Below are positions 16,195 to 24,486 of a DNA stretch of 45,175 nt, piece after piece. Positions within the stretch are counted from its first letter, which is position 1, and the number at the start of each line of letters is the position of its first letter. Below the pieces are notes generated by a model, which saw only the letters and a program-made list of their open reading frames with translations, searched no databases and was not told where the DNA came from. This DNA comes from Anaerolineae bacterium (lineage in GTDB: Bacteria; Chloroflexota; Anaerolineae; Aggregatilineales; Phototrophicaceae), in assembly GCA_021296065.1 (NCBI GenBank), contig JAGWBD010000008.1, positions 1 to 45,175 on the forward strand, written 5' to 3'. The translations under genes and the position numbers were made by a program.

Positions 16195-16917
16195 ATGCTG
16201 CTGAAGGACAAGGTCGCGCTGATCACGGGCGCGGGACGGGGGCTGGGGCGCGGTCTGGCGACGGGCTTCGCCGCCGAGGGCGCGGCGGTCGTTTGCGCGG
16301 CGCGCACCGGCGCTGAACTGGACGAGGTGGTCGGGGAGATCCGCAATGCGGGCGGCAGGGCGCTGGCGCAGACGACGGACGTGAGCGAGCTGGCTTCGGT
16401 GGAGGCCATGGTGGCGGCGACGCTGGCCGAATGGGGTCGGCTGGACGTGCTCGTCATCAACGCCGCCGTTTGCCCGGACATGGGCCGTTCAATCTTCGAG
16501 AGCGACCCGCAGGCTTGGGTCGACACCGTCGCCATCAATCTCAACGGCGCGTATTACTGTGTGAAGGCCGCCGCGCCTCATATGCGGCAGCGTGGCGGCC
16601 ACATCATCCTGATCGGCTCCGGCAAGGGGCACCGCGCCACGCCCGATGACAGCGCCTACGCCTGTTCCAAGGCCGGCGCCTGGATGCTGGTGCGCACCAT
16701 GGCCGAGGAACTGGCGCCCTCACGCATCTGCGTCAACGAGTTGATCCCCGGCCCGGTCGACACGCCCATGAACCCGAAAGGCAGGAGCCAGCCATCGGCG
16801 AACGATTGGCACAAGCAGCCGGAGGATGTGCTGCCCCTGGCGCTTTTCATGGCGACGCAGCCCCTGAGCGGGCCCAGCGGGCAAAGCTTCAGCATGATGC
16901 GCCGCGATTCGCAGTGA
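16195..16917 (+). CDS. Short-chain dehydrogenase/reductase
   Basis: 240 residues of a classical SDR. The nucleotide-binding loop TGAGRGLG (residues 11-18) is intact, INAAV takes the place of NNAG, and the catalytic Ser142 (IGSGKG), Tyr155 and Lys159 (YACSK) are present. The Arg near the end of strand 2 (CAARTG) suggests NADP(H). The start ATG follows AGGAGGA. The substrate is unknown. The 'VNELIPGPVDTPM' region is the usual SDR C-terminal loop. Confidence 0.88.
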   Translation: MLLKDKVALITGAGRGLGRGLATGFAAEGAAVVCAARTGAELDEVVGEIRNAGGRALAQTTDVSELASVEAMVAATLAEWGRLDVLVINAAVCPDMGRSIFESDPQAWVDTVAINLNGAYYCVKAAAPHMRQRGGHIILIGSGKGHRATPDDSAYACSKAGAWMLVRTMAEELAPSRICVNELIPGPVDTPMNPKGRSQPSANDWHKQPEDVLPLALFMATQPLSGPSGQSFSMMRRDSQ

Positions 16918-16993
16918 AGCCGGCGTCTTTCATGGCGGCGCAGCGGCCCTGCGTTTGCGGCGCGCGTGGCCCTGACCGGCGCGCAGGGCCCTG

Positions 16994-17317
16994 ATGCTGG
17001 CGCGGCTCTACGGCTGGCCGCACGAGATGCTGCATTTGCTGGCCCTGCGTCTGGTCGGACGCCGCGCGCAGGGCGTCACGCACACGCACGTAGACATCCC
17101 GGCGGACCTTGGGCGCGGCCAGTTCGTCTTCGTGGCCGGCTTGCCGGCGCTGGTCTTCTGGCCGCTGGCGGGCTTTGGCCTGCAGCAGCTGCTGACGGCG
17201 CAGGACCTGGTCGGCGCGCTCTTCTGGATGCTCTACGGCGCCCTGCTCTTTCCGGCGGCGGCCGGCACGCTGGGCGATCTGGCGCTGATTGTGATGCGCT
17301 TGCGGAGCGGGGAGTGA
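16994..17317 (+). CDS. Small membrane protein with HExxH motif (DUF3267/zincin-like)
   Basis: 107 residues. HEMLH (residues 10-14) is a zinc-protease-type HExxH motif in the first helix, followed by two or three hydrophobic segments ('FVFVAGLPALVFWPLAGFGL', 'ALFWMLYGALLFPAAAG'). 'GTLGDLALI' near the end resembles the D-containing third motif of M50-like and DUF3267 proteins. This length is short for an M50 enzyme but normal for the DUF3267 group. Activity is unproven. The ribosome site is weak (AGGGCC). Confidence 0.6.
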   Translation: MLARLYGWPHEMLHLLALRLVGRRAQGVTHTHVDIPADLGRGQFVFVAGLPALVFWPLAGFGLQQLLTAQDLVGALFWMLYGALLFPAAAGTLGDLALIVMRLRSGE

Positions 17318-17321
17318 CGGG

Positions 17322-17380
17322 CCCTCTCCCCCGGCCCTTTCCCGTCCCTGGCGGGAGCCCTTCCGTGGGGGAAAGGAGAG
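17322..17380. repeat. GC-rich inverted repeat, copy 1 (3' of first exonuclease gene)
   Basis: CCCTCTCC followed by CCCCCGGCCC begins the element, and GGGGGAAAGGAGAG closes it as an imperfect inverted arm. The core CCCCCGGCCC recurs at 18204 and 19069, so the three copies bracket the two exonuclease III genes. Confidence 0.6.
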
Positions 17381-17416
17381 AAAGCAGGCGGCGATAAACC
17401 TGGCGCCTGGTTGCAG

Positions 17417-18196
17417 TCAGAAGTCGAGGTCCAGCGTCAGGCTGACCGGGCAGTGGTCGGAGCCGGCGACGTCGCTGTGGATGGCGGCGTCGACGAGGCG
17501 CACCTGCAAATCCGGCGAGATGAAGAAATAATCGAAGCGCCAGCCGATGTTGCGTTCGCGCGCGCGGGTGCGGTAGCTCCAGAAGGTGTAGGCGTCCTCC
17601 CGCTGCGGATGGCAGGCGCGGAAGCTGTCGACGAAACCGGCGGCGGCGACCTCGTCGAGCCAGGCGCGTTCGATGGGCAGAAAGCCGGTGCTGTTCTCGT
17701 GGTGCTGCGGGCGCGCGAGATCGACGGGCCGGTGGGCGGTGTTGATGTCGCCGCAGAAGATGACGGGCCGGCCCCGGGCGCGCAGCGCCTCGCAGTGGCG
17801 CAGCAGGGCGCGGTAGTAACGCATCTTGTAGCGCTGCCGCGGGTGACCCTTCTTCACACCGATGGGACAGTAGCTGACGAGCAGGACGAAAGCGTCGTAG
17901 TCGGCGACGATCGTGCGGCCTTCCACGTCAAATTCCTCAATGCCGAGGCCGGGCTGCACCTGGCGCGCTGAGCGGCGGCTGAGCAACGCTGTGCCGCTGT
18001 AGCCCTTGCGTTCGGCGCTGGCCCAGTACGCGTGCCAGCCAGGCGGGTCGCGCAGAACGTCGTCGAGTTGCTCCGGCGCGGCTTTCGTTTCGCAGAGGCC
18101 GAGGATGTCCGGCTGCTCGCTGTGCAGCCAGTCCAGCAGGCCCTTGCGCTGCGCGGCGCGCACGCCGTTAACGTTCCAAGCGAAGAGTCGAAGCAT
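17417..18196 (-). CDS. Exodeoxyribonuclease III family protein, diverged copy
   Basis: 259 residues from ATG 18196 (MLRLFAWNVNG); the upstream GTG at 18226 is an alternative because the ribosome site is poor. The endonuclease/exonuclease/phosphatase active-site residues are present: WNVNG, CETK, FCGDINTAH, WRFDYFF and SDHCP. This is an AP endonuclease/3'-5' exonuclease acting in base-excision repair. Compared with its downstream-strand neighbour, the substrate-facing stretch YFPNG is changed to YCPIG and the following loop differs. Much of the rest is the same, so it is a tandem duplicate that may have altered DNA-substrate preference. Confidence 0.88.
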   Translation of the reverse strand: MLRLFAWNVNGVRAAQRKGLLDWLHSEQPDILGLCETKAAPEQLDDVLRDPPGWHAYWASAERKGYSGTALLSRRSARQVQPGLGIEEFDVEGRTIVADYDAFVLLVSYCPIGVKKGHPRQRYKMRYYRALLRHCEALRARGRPVIFCGDINTAHRPVDLARPQHHENSTGFLPIERAWLDEVAAAGFVDSFRACHPQREDAYTFWSYRTRARERNIGWRFDYFFISPDLQVRLVDAAIHSDVAGSDHCPVSLTLDLDF

Positions 18197-18200
18197 GATC

Positions 18201-18244
18201 CGGCCCCCGGCCCATTCCTCTCCCACCTGGAAGAGGGAAGCCGG
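18201..18244. repeat. GC-rich inverted repeat, copy 2 (between exonuclease genes)
   Basis: It contains CCCCCGGCCC (18204-18213) and TTCCTCTCCC, with GGAAGAGGGAA as partial complement. It belongs to the same family as the copies at 17322 and 19063 and overlaps the leader of the first exonuclease gene. Confidence 0.5.
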
Positions 18245-18253
18245 TAAGAGCCC

Positions 18254-19036
18254 TCAGTCGCCGAAGTCGAGGGTCAGGCTGACCGGGCAGTGGTCCGAGC
18301 CCTGAACCTCGGGGTGGATCGCGGCGTCCACCACGTGGTCCAGCAGGTCGGGCGAGATGAAGAAGTAGTCGAGGCGCCAGCCGACGTTGCGTTCGCGCGC
18401 GCCGCTGCGCATCGACCACCAGCTGTAGGCGCCCTCCAGTTGCGGGTTGCGCGCGCGGAAGATGTCGACGTAACCGGCGGCGATGACTTCGCCGATCCAG
18501 GCGCGCTCGACCGGCAGGAAGCCGGTGTTCTTCTCGTTGGCTTTCGGACGGGCGAGGTCGATGGGTTGGTGCGAGGTATTGACGTCGCCGCAGAAGATGA
18601 CGGCCCGGCCTTGCGCGCGCAGCGCCTCGCAATAGCGCAGGAAGTCGGCGTAGTAGCGCATCTTGTAATCCAGGCGCGGATGTTGCGGCTTTTTGCCGCC
18701 GTTGGGGAAGTAGGCGTTGATCAGCACGAAGTCGTCGTAGTCGGCGACGATGGTGCGCCCCTCCGCGTCGTACGCCTCGATGCCCAGGCCGAGTTCGACG
18801 CGGCGCGGTTCGCGGCGACTGAGCAGCGCCGTACCGCTGTAGCCCTTGCGTTCGGCGCCGGCCCACCAGGCGTGATAGCCCTCAGGCTGGCGCAGATTGT
18901 CATCCAGTTGCTCCGCGGCGGCCTTCGTTTCGCATAGGCCGAGGATGTCCGGCTGTTCGCCGTGCAGCCAGTCGAGAAAGCCCTTCCTTTGCGCGGCGCG
19001 CACGCCGTTGACGTTCCAGCTGAAGAGTTTGAGCAT
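18254..19036 (-). CDS. xth: Exodeoxyribonuclease III
   Basis: 260 residues from ATG 19036, with AGGAGGAAAG just upstream. It has the complete ExoIII set: WNVNG with the Mg-binding Asn, CETK (Glu), INAYFPNGG (catalytic Tyr), FCGDVNTSH (Asp, Asn), WRLDYFF (Asp) and SDHCP (Asp-His). It removes 3' blocking groups and incises AP sites during DNA repair. This copy matches the usual family pattern throughout, so I take it as the housekeeping gene and 17417-18196 as the diverged duplicate. Confidence 0.93.
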   Translation of the reverse strand: MLKLFSWNVNGVRAAQRKGFLDWLHGEQPDILGLCETKAAAEQLDDNLRQPEGYHAWWAGAERKGYSGTALLSRREPRRVELGLGIEAYDAEGRTIVADYDDFVLINAYFPNGGKKPQHPRLDYKMRYYADFLRYCEALRAQGRAVIFCGDVNTSHQPIDLARPKANEKNTGFLPVERAWIGEVIAAGYVDIFRARNPQLEGAYSWWSMRSGARERNVGWRLDYFFISPDLLDHVVDAAIHPEVQGSDHCPVSLTLDFGD

Positions 19037-19062
19037 GCTTTCCTCCTGTCGTTGCTTTCGCG

Positions 19063-19197
19063 CCCTCACCCCCGGCCCCTCTCCCCAGGGGAGAGGGGAG
19101 CGTAACAGGCTACGGGCTGCACTTCTCTTTAAAGAAATCTGCTTTCCGCTCCCGGTTACGCTCTCCTGCCTGGTCGCGAGAGCCTCCCGGGTGAGGG
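19063..19197. mobile_element. MITE-like element, 135 bp, imperfect terminal inverted repeats
   Basis: The outer ends CCCTCACCC (19063-19071) and GGGTGAGGG (19189-19197) are perfect complements. The inner ends of the arms GAGCGTAAC (19098-19106) and GTTACGCTC (19155-19163) are also perfect complements, giving imperfect inverted arms of about 43 bp. The left arm itself contains a palindrome CCCCTCTCCCCAGGGGAGAG. No ORF and no obvious target-site duplication are seen. It lies between the exonuclease III and penicillin-binding-protein genes. Confidence 0.6.
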
Positions 19198-19213
19198 AAA
19201 AGACACCCTGGCG

Positions 19214-21391
19214 TCAGGCGGCCTCGCGTCCAAAGTACCAGTATTCCAGAATCTGGCGCACCAGCGGCGCCGCCACGGCCGAGCCCTCGCCGGCATTTTC
19301 CACCAGCAGGGCGATGGCGATCTCCGGCTCGGCGGCGGGCGTCCAGGCCGCAAACCAGGCGTGCGGCAGCGTGTCCTCCCCCGGCGATTCAGCGGTACCG
19401 GTCTTGCCGCAGACGCCCTGGCTCAGCAGCGGCGAGCCGCGGAAGACGTGTTCGGCCGTGCCGCCCGGCTCGCTGACCACCGTGCACAGCGCCTCCTGCA
19501 CCAGCGCGATCACCTCGGGATCGAAATCGCTTTCCGCCAGCACCTCGGGCTGCATGGAGAAGGTCGGCGTGTCGCCAAACATACTGACCTGTTGCACCAG
19601 TTGCGGCCGGTAACGCGTGCCGCCGTTGGCGACGGTGGCGTAAAGCTGCGCGACCTGCAGGGGCGTGACTCTCACGCCGCGCTGGCCGACGGCCATGCTG
19701 ACGGCCTCGGAGGGGTGCCAGTTGAAGCCGCTTTCGCGCAAGACCTCCGGGTCGTTGAGTTCACCGGCGGCCTCCGTCAGGTCATGCAGGCCGGAGGGCG
19801 CGCCGAAGCCCAGGCGCCGCGCATAGCTCGGCAGCAGCCAGGGGTCGGCGGCGTCGAGGTCCCAGCCCATCTCGTAGAAGCAGGAATTGCAACTGTACTT
19901 CAGAAACTCCGGCAGGCTCAGCAGGCCATGGCCGCCGGGGAGCCAGTCGCGCCGCGGCAGGTCGCGGTTCCAGCTGCCGGTCGACCGGTATTTTCGGTCC
20001 AGGGCGTAAACGCCGCTGTCGGTGGCGGCGATGGCGGTCACCACCTTGAAGATCGAACCGGCCGGGTAAAGGCCCAGCGTGGCGCGGTTCAGCAGGGGCC
20101 GGCGCGGGTCCTCCTGCACCAGGGCAGCCAGCTCGAGCGCGCCCTCGCGCCCCATGGCCGGAAAGGGCGCGAAGACGTTGTTGTCGTAGGAGGGTTCGCT
20201 CACCAGCGCGAGGATGGCGCCGCTGCGCAGGTCCAGCACCACGGCGGCCGCGCCGTCGGAGCCCGGCGCCCAGGTGTCGGCGGCCGCCTCGCGGGCGCGT
20301 AGCAGGCTGTCGTGGATGAAGGCCTGCAGCGGGGCGTCCAGCGTCAGCCACACGCTTTGCGAGGGCTCGGGCGGGCTTTCGGCCAGGGTGGTCTGACGGC
20401 CGCCGGATTCAACCACGTAGAGTCGCCCGCCGGGAACGCCGCGCAGGGCCCCGTCCCGGCTGGCCTCGACGCCGCTGCGGCCGATGATGCTGTCCTGCGG
20501 GAAGCCGGCCGCCGTCAGGGCGGCGACCTGGCTGTCGTCCGGCCAGCCGACGTAGCCGACGCTGTGCGCGGTGACCGGGCCGGTCTCGTACTGACGCGCC
20601 GCACGTTCGATGAAGCGCGCGTTGCAGTCCCGCTCCAGGCCGGCGCGCGTCTCCTGCCAGACGAGCGGGTCGACGGTGCCCATCTCACTGAGCCAGTCCG
20701 CCGCGCGCGCGGCCAGAATCTGCTCGATGAGGCTGAGTTCAAGGTTGAGCGCCGCGGCGAGGCGCAGGTTGCAGTTGCCGACGTGCGGGATCTCGTTCTT
20801 GACGACGTTGACGGTGATGACGCGATTGTTGCGCGAGGCCAGCGTGCGGCCCGCGCGGTCGTAGATATTGGCGCGGCTGGGCAGACGCGCGTCGAGCCGC
20901 AGCGCGCCGCCGTCGCCCAGCGCGGGCAACAGGTCCGCTGGCGACCAGATCACGCGCCAGTCGCGCAGTTGCGGGTCCCAGGCCAGACGCAGGGTGCGGC
21001 CGCTGTCGCCGAAGCTGCCGACCTGGCGGGTGTGGAATTCGACGTCATAGCCGAAGGTCATCAGGCCGCCAGGCCCGGGCAACTGGCCGGTGATGCGGGT
21101 CTCCAGCGACTGCAGGGTCATGGTTGCCTGGTTACGCTGGTAAAAATCCCTGAAGGCCGGCAACAGGGTGGCTTCCTGGCCGCCGAAGCTGAGCAGACGG
21201 TGCATGCCCGCCATGTCGTTGTTCTGCCAGGCCTGCAGGAAGAGGCGCGCGACGCGTTCGGCCTGCTCCGGCGTCTGACCTTCCGGCGTGGCGGAGGCCC
21301 CTGGCGTGGGCGTATGCGCTATCTGGTTCCAGGCGCTGCAGGCCACGAGACTGGCCAGGATGAACAGGGCCAGGCCCGTCCGGATTTTCAC
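19214..21391 (-). CDS. Penicillin-binding transpeptidase with MecA_N-like domain, lipoprotein
   Basis: 725 residues from GTG 21391 (KIRTGLALFILASLVAC). The lipobox LVAC implies lipid anchoring outside the membrane. An NTF2-like MecA_N segment (about residues 45-150, 'ERVARLFLQAWQNNDMAGM') is followed by a dimerisation region and the transpeptidase domain with SIFK (Ser446-Lys449), SCN (Ser500-Asn502) and KTG (Lys663). All catalytic motifs are intact, so it should cross-link peptidoglycan. The overall layout resembles PBP2a/PBP3-type class B enzymes of Gram-positive bacteria. Upstream in-frame sequence overlaps the divergent gene and is not part of the protein. Beta-lactam sensitivity cannot be read from the sequence. 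Confidence 0.9.
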   Translation of the reverse strand: MKIRTGLALFILASLVACSAWNQIAHTPTPGASATPEGQTPEQAERVARLFLQAWQNNDMAGMHRLLSFGGQEATLLPAFRDFYQRNQATMTLQSLETRITGQLPGPGGLMTFGYDVEFHTRQVGSFGDSGRTLRLAWDPQLRDWRVIWSPADLLPALGDGGALRLDARLPSRANIYDRAGRTLASRNNRVITVNVVKNEIPHVGNCNLRLAAALNLELSLIEQILAARAADWLSEMGTVDPLVWQETRAGLERDCNARFIERAARQYETGPVTAHSVGYVGWPDDSQVAALTAAGFPQDSIIGRSGVEASRDGALRGVPGGRLYVVESGGRQTTLAESPPEPSQSVWLTLDAPLQAFIHDSLLRAREAAADTWAPGSDGAAAVVLDLRSGAILALVSEPSYDNNVFAPFPAMGREGALELAALVQEDPRRPLLNRATLGLYPAGSIFKVVTAIAATDSGVYALDRKYRSTGSWNRDLPRRDWLPGGHGLLSLPEFLKYSCNSCFYEMGWDLDAADPWLLPSYARRLGFGAPSGLHDLTEAAGELNDPEVLRESGFNWHPSEAVSMAVGQRGVRVTPLQVAQLYATVANGGTRYRPQLVQQVSMFGDTPTFSMQPEVLAESDFDPEVIALVQEALCTVVSEPGGTAEHVFRGSPLLSQGVCGKTGTAESPGEDTLPHAWFAAWTPAAEPEIAIALLVENAGEGSAVAAPLVRQILEYWYFGREAA

Positions 21392-21490
21392 GAGGCGCTC
21401 ACTCCCTCCCGCGGCGGCATGGTTTATGATGGGCAGGCGAGATACGGTCGATTTTAGCGGGTTGTGGCGCGCTCGTATACGGCACAGGGG

Positions 21491-21567
21491 CTGTCCCTGC
21501 GGGATGCTGCGGGATGCTGCCCTCGCTATCCCTGCGGGATGCTTCGAGTCGGGGCTCTCGCTATACT
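21491..21567 (+). promoter_or_regulatory. Repeat-borne promoter before the tail-tube-like gene
   Basis: The word TGCGGGATGCT is repeated (from 21498, 21509 in part, and 21533), ending with GGGATGCTTCG (21536-21546), 15 bases and then TATACT (21562-21567). The same GGGATGCTTCG, 15-base gap and TATACT arrangement occurs at 39140-39171. The copy may be a dispersed repeat carrying a -10 box. Confidence 0.5.
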
Positions 21568-21599
21568 GGCGCCTGGCCCGCAGCGAGGAGAGACGGAAC

Positions 21600-22079
21600 A
21601 TGGCAGACGAGACCGACGCCGTTGAGGAGCAGGTTGAAGACGGCCAGCGGGCCAGCGACTTTGCACTGGAGATCGACGGCCAGCGCGTGGACGGCATCCT
21701 CGCCCTGCGCGGACTGGTCGCCTTTCGCCTGGACGTGCGCACCACCACCGCGATCCGCAAGCTGCAGGAACCCTTCAAGGTCGTCCGCAAGTTGCAACAT
21801 GACCCGCAAGACCCCTGCAACGTCTGGGTGAGTGAGTCCTACGGGGCCGGCGAGGACATCGTGCGCCCGGCGCGTACCCTGGCCCTGCTGGCGCTGGACG
21901 AGAATGAGGTCCTGCGGCGCTGGACCGTGCGCGACGCCTGGATTGCGGAAGTGGCCTATTCGGACTTCGACAGCAAGTCCGGCGACCTGCTGGAAGAGAC
22001 GCTGACGATCCACTACAAGGACGTCGAACCGGACCCGCTTTCAAGCAAGGAAAAAGTGCTCCCGGCGGACCAGGCGTAG
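21600..22079 (+). CDS. Orphan phage tail-tube-like protein (gp19 family-like)
   Basis: 159 residues from ATG 21600, with GAGGAG upstream. The pattern 'DFALEIDGQRVDGILALRGL' and the later 'ALDENEVLRRWTVRDAWIAEVAYSDFD...LLEETLTIHYKDVEP' matches the T4 gp19-type tail-tube or phage tail-like protein fold: an early strand with G.I, then LLDEEGxPxxxWT(F/L)xxAWP, and a terminal ETL strand. No sheath, baseplate or other tail genes are nearby. Homology is inferred from the pattern and not proven. It may be a domesticated tube protein or belong to a contractile injection system encoded elsewhere. It is 11 bp upstream of coaE and likely shares its promoter. Confidence 0.5.
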   Translation: MADETDAVEEQVEDGQRASDFALEIDGQRVDGILALRGLVAFRLDVRTTTAIRKLQEPFKVVRKLQHDPQDPCNVWVSESYGAGEDIVRPARTLALLALDENEVLRRWTVRDAWIAEVAYSDFDSKSGDLLEETLTIHYKDVEPDPLSSKEKVLPADQA

Positions 22080-22090
22080 TGGAGACCTGA

Positions 22091-22714
22091 ATGGGTCGCT
22101 GGCCGGGCAAGGTCGTCATCGGCCTGACGGGCAACATCGCGGTCGGCAAGAGCCAGGTGCTGGGGCAGTTGCAGGCGCTGGGCGCCGGCGTCATCGATGC
22201 CGACCGCGTCGCGCGCGACGTGCTGGAACCGGATGGCGCGGCCTTCGCAAGGGTTGTTGCAGAATTTGGTGAGGGGCTGCTGGACGCGCAGGGGCGCATC
22301 GACCGCGCGGCGTTGGGACGCCTCGTCTTTGCCGACGCGGCCGCGCTGGCCCGGCTGGAGGCGCTGACCCACCCGGTCATCCGGCGTCGCATCGACGAAC
22401 TGGCGCGCGCCGCGCCGCAGCCGGTGCTGGTCATTGAGGCCATCAAGCTGCTTGAGGGCGAACTGGCGGGGGCCGTCGACGCGGTCTGGGTGGTGGACGC
22501 CGCGCCGGAGACCCAACTGGCGCGCCTGACGGGGCAGCGCGGCATGACGCCCGCCGACGCCCGTCAGCGCCTGCTGGCGCAGAACCCCCAGGCGGACAAA
22601 CTGGCGCGCGCCGACCTCGTCATCCGCAACGACGGCTCGCTGGCGGCCTTGCAGGATCAGGTGCGCGCAGCCTGGCAATCGTTGTCAGACGGGCTCAGTG
22701 CGCGTGCTGGTTGA
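22091..22714 (+). CDS. coaE: Dephospho-CoA kinase
   Basis: 207 residues. It catalyses the last step of coenzyme A synthesis. The P-loop GLTGNIAVGKS (residues 11-21), DADRVARDVLEP (CoA-binding), THPVIRRR, and the lid-type 'RQRLLAQ' with 'ADLVIRNDGSL' near the C-terminus are all characteristic. The length is normal. The 3' end overlaps the convergent VOC gene by 20 bp. Confidence 0.95.
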   Translation: MGRWPGKVVIGLTGNIAVGKSQVLGQLQALGAGVIDADRVARDVLEPDGAAFARVVAEFGEGLLDAQGRIDRAALGRLVFADAAALARLEALTHPVIRRRIDELARAAPQPVLVIEAIKLLEGELAGAVDAVWVVDAAPETQLARLTGQRGMTPADARQRLLAQNPQADKLARADLVIRNDGSLAALQDQVRAAWQSLSDGLSARAG

Positions 22715-23048
22715 CCTGGATGAGCAGGCCGTCCGGGTCCCGCAGCAGCAGCGAACGGCCGAAGGACTCCGGCTGGATGCCGCGCGCAGGCGTGACGCCC
22801 TGTTCGTCGAGGCGCGCCACGAGCGCTTCCAGCGGCCCGTCGCTGACCAGCGCCAGCGCCACCCGGTCGGTCTCCTGCAGCGGCGGCAGGGGGTCCAGCA
22901 CGTGCAGACCCAGCGAGGCGTCGCCGGCCCTCAGCGAGGACCACACGCCGTCGCGCTGCACATAGTCGGCCTGCAGGCCCAGCGCCAGGTAGAAATCCAG
23001 CGAGCGGGCCATCTCCCGCACGTAAACGATCGGCATCAGTTTCAGCAT
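22695..23048 (-). CDS. VOC-family (glyoxalase-like) protein
   Basis: 117 residues from ATG 23048 (MLKLMPIVYVREM); an ATG at 23075 is possible, and neither has a strong ribosome site. The vicinal-oxygen-chelate pattern is seen: 'IVYVREMARSLDFYLALGLQ' at the start, 'ALGLHVLDP', and the terminal 'LLLRDPDGLLIQVNQH', where the last Gln/Asn-rich strand usually carries a metal ligand. The substrate is unknown: glyoxalase, dioxygenase and antibiotic-binding relatives share the fold. It overlaps the coaE stop by 20 bp on the opposite strand. Confidence 0.82.
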   Translation of the reverse strand: MLKLMPIVYVREMARSLDFYLALGLQADYVQRDGVWSSLRAGDASLGLHVLDPLPPLQETDRVALALVSDGPLEALVARLDEQGVTPARGIQPESFGRSLLLRDPDGLLIQVNQHAH

Positions 23049-23116
23049 GTTGTGAGTCCCGTGATCATTCACCATGCAGCGCAGTGTAGCACGCCGGCGC
23101 CAGGTCCGGACGGGCC

Positions 23117-24295
23117 ATGAGCAGCGCGCCGCGGCATCTGGCGGGGCTCTTGCTGGCGGCGCTGGTGCTGGCGCTGGCCCTGCAACTGGCGCTGGTACCG
23201 ACGCCGTTTGGACTGCAACCGGCCACTGCGCCGCAAGAGCCGCTGCCGCTCGCGGCCGGGGTCAGCGCCCCGCCGGTAGACGGGGAGTTTCGCCTGACGC
23301 GCGGTTACGGCGTCAAGGGGGACTACTGGACGGTGTATTTCAGCAGCCCCTACCGTGGCAACGCGGCAGGTGACCGCGCGGGTGGCATTGACGCAATGCT
23401 GGCGGCGGCCATCGACGCGGCGCGCGTCTCGCTGGATATCGCCGTCTTCGAACTGAACAACCCGCTGCTGACGGAGGCGATTCTGGCGGCGGCCGGGCGC
23501 GGCCTGCGCGTGCGCGTCGTGACTGATGACGAGCATGGCCTGCGCGCCTCCGACGGTCTCATGGGGCGGCTGCAGGCGGCGGGCGTCCCGCTGGTGGACG
23601 ACGCTCGCAGCGCGCTGATGCACAACAAGTTCGTCATCATTGACGGCAGCTCCGTCTGGACCGGCTCGATGAACCTGACGGTCAATGGCGTTGATCGCCA
23701 CAACAACAACCTGCTGCAACTGCGCCAGGCGGAGGTCGCGCGCCGCTACCAGGCCGAGTTTGACGAGATGTTCGGCCAGGGGCTGTTCGGGCCGCGCTCG
23801 CCGCGTGGCGACAAGACGCCTTTCGCAGAGGGCGCGGCGCGCATCCGCGTGTACTTCGGGCCGGAGGACGAACCGGCAATGGCCCTGCTCGACGCCCTGG
23901 CCGGCGCGCAGGACAGCATCCGCTTTCTGGCCTTCTCCTTCACGCTGGACGACCTCGGCTCGCTGTTGCTGCGCCAGGCGGCGCGGGACGTGGCGCTGCA
24001 GGGCATTTTCGAGCGCGTCGGCAGCGAAAGCGTCTGGAGCGAACTGGGGCCGCTGCATTGCGCGGGTCTGGACCTGCGTCAGGACGGCAACCCCTGGCTC
24101 CTGCACCACAAGGTCTTCCTGATCGATGACGATACCGTCGTGACCGGCTCGGCCAATTTCTCCGCCAGCGGGACGCAGAGCAACGACGAGAATATGCTCA
24201 TTATTGAGGATAAAGCGCTGGCGGCCGCCTACGCGGCGGAGTTCGAGCGTAGATGGGACGAGGCCAGTACGCCACGGGACCTGGCTTGCAACTGA
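23117..24295 (+). CDS. Phospholipase D-like protein with two HKD motifs
   Basis: 392 residues. The N-terminus is an uncleaved or cleaved export signal ('HLAGLLLAALVLALALQLAL'), so the enzyme is extracytoplasmic. Both HxK(x)4D motifs are present: HNKFVIIDG in 'LMHNKFVIIDGSSVWTGSMN' and HHKVFLIDD in 'LLHHKVFLIDDDTVVTGSAN', each followed by GSxN. The layout is that of PLD-superfamily phosphodiesterases including cardiolipin synthase-like proteins and Nuc-type nucleases. The substrate is undecided. The final bases are close to the AT-rich stretch beginning near 24,300. Confidence 0.86.
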   Translation: MSSAPRHLAGLLLAALVLALALQLALVPTPFGLQPATAPQEPLPLAAGVSAPPVDGEFRLTRGYGVKGDYWTVYFSSPYRGNAAGDRAGGIDAMLAAAIDAARVSLDIAVFELNNPLLTEAILAAAGRGLRVRVVTDDEHGLRASDGLMGRLQAAGVPLVDDARSALMHNKFVIIDGSSVWTGSMNLTVNGVDRHNNNLLQLRQAEVARRYQAEFDEMFGQGLFGPRSPRGDKTPFAEGAARIRVYFGPEDEPAMALLDALAGAQDSIRFLAFSFTLDDLGSLLLRQAARDVALQGIFERVGSESVWSELGPLHCAGLDLRQDGNPWLLHHKVFLIDDDTVVTGSANFSASGTQSNDENMLIIEDKALAAAYAAEFERRWDEASTPRDLACN

Positions 24296-24486
24296 GCGCG
24301 CTAGAATGGGCGCCGGACCGCTGCAAACATCAAGAGTCAATAGCGACTAAAGAGTTGCGAATGCTTGAGGTCTTGCCAAGTGACAAATGCAAAATAGAAT
24401 AACAGGATAAGGCTGTTTAGACTAAATAAGCAATTGAAACCGTGATTTACAGGCCGTTGATTGTTGGTTCGCGCCGCTACTCTGCT

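Noticed and set aside
17417-19036. Assembly duplication of one exonuclease III gene
   Set aside because: The two proteins differ at many scattered residues including the active-site loop, so they are real paralogues.
24296-24486. Possible gene or tRNA in the AT-rich gap after the phospholipase D-like gene
   Set aside because: No cloverleaf, no plausible start with ribosome site and no repeat could be seen.
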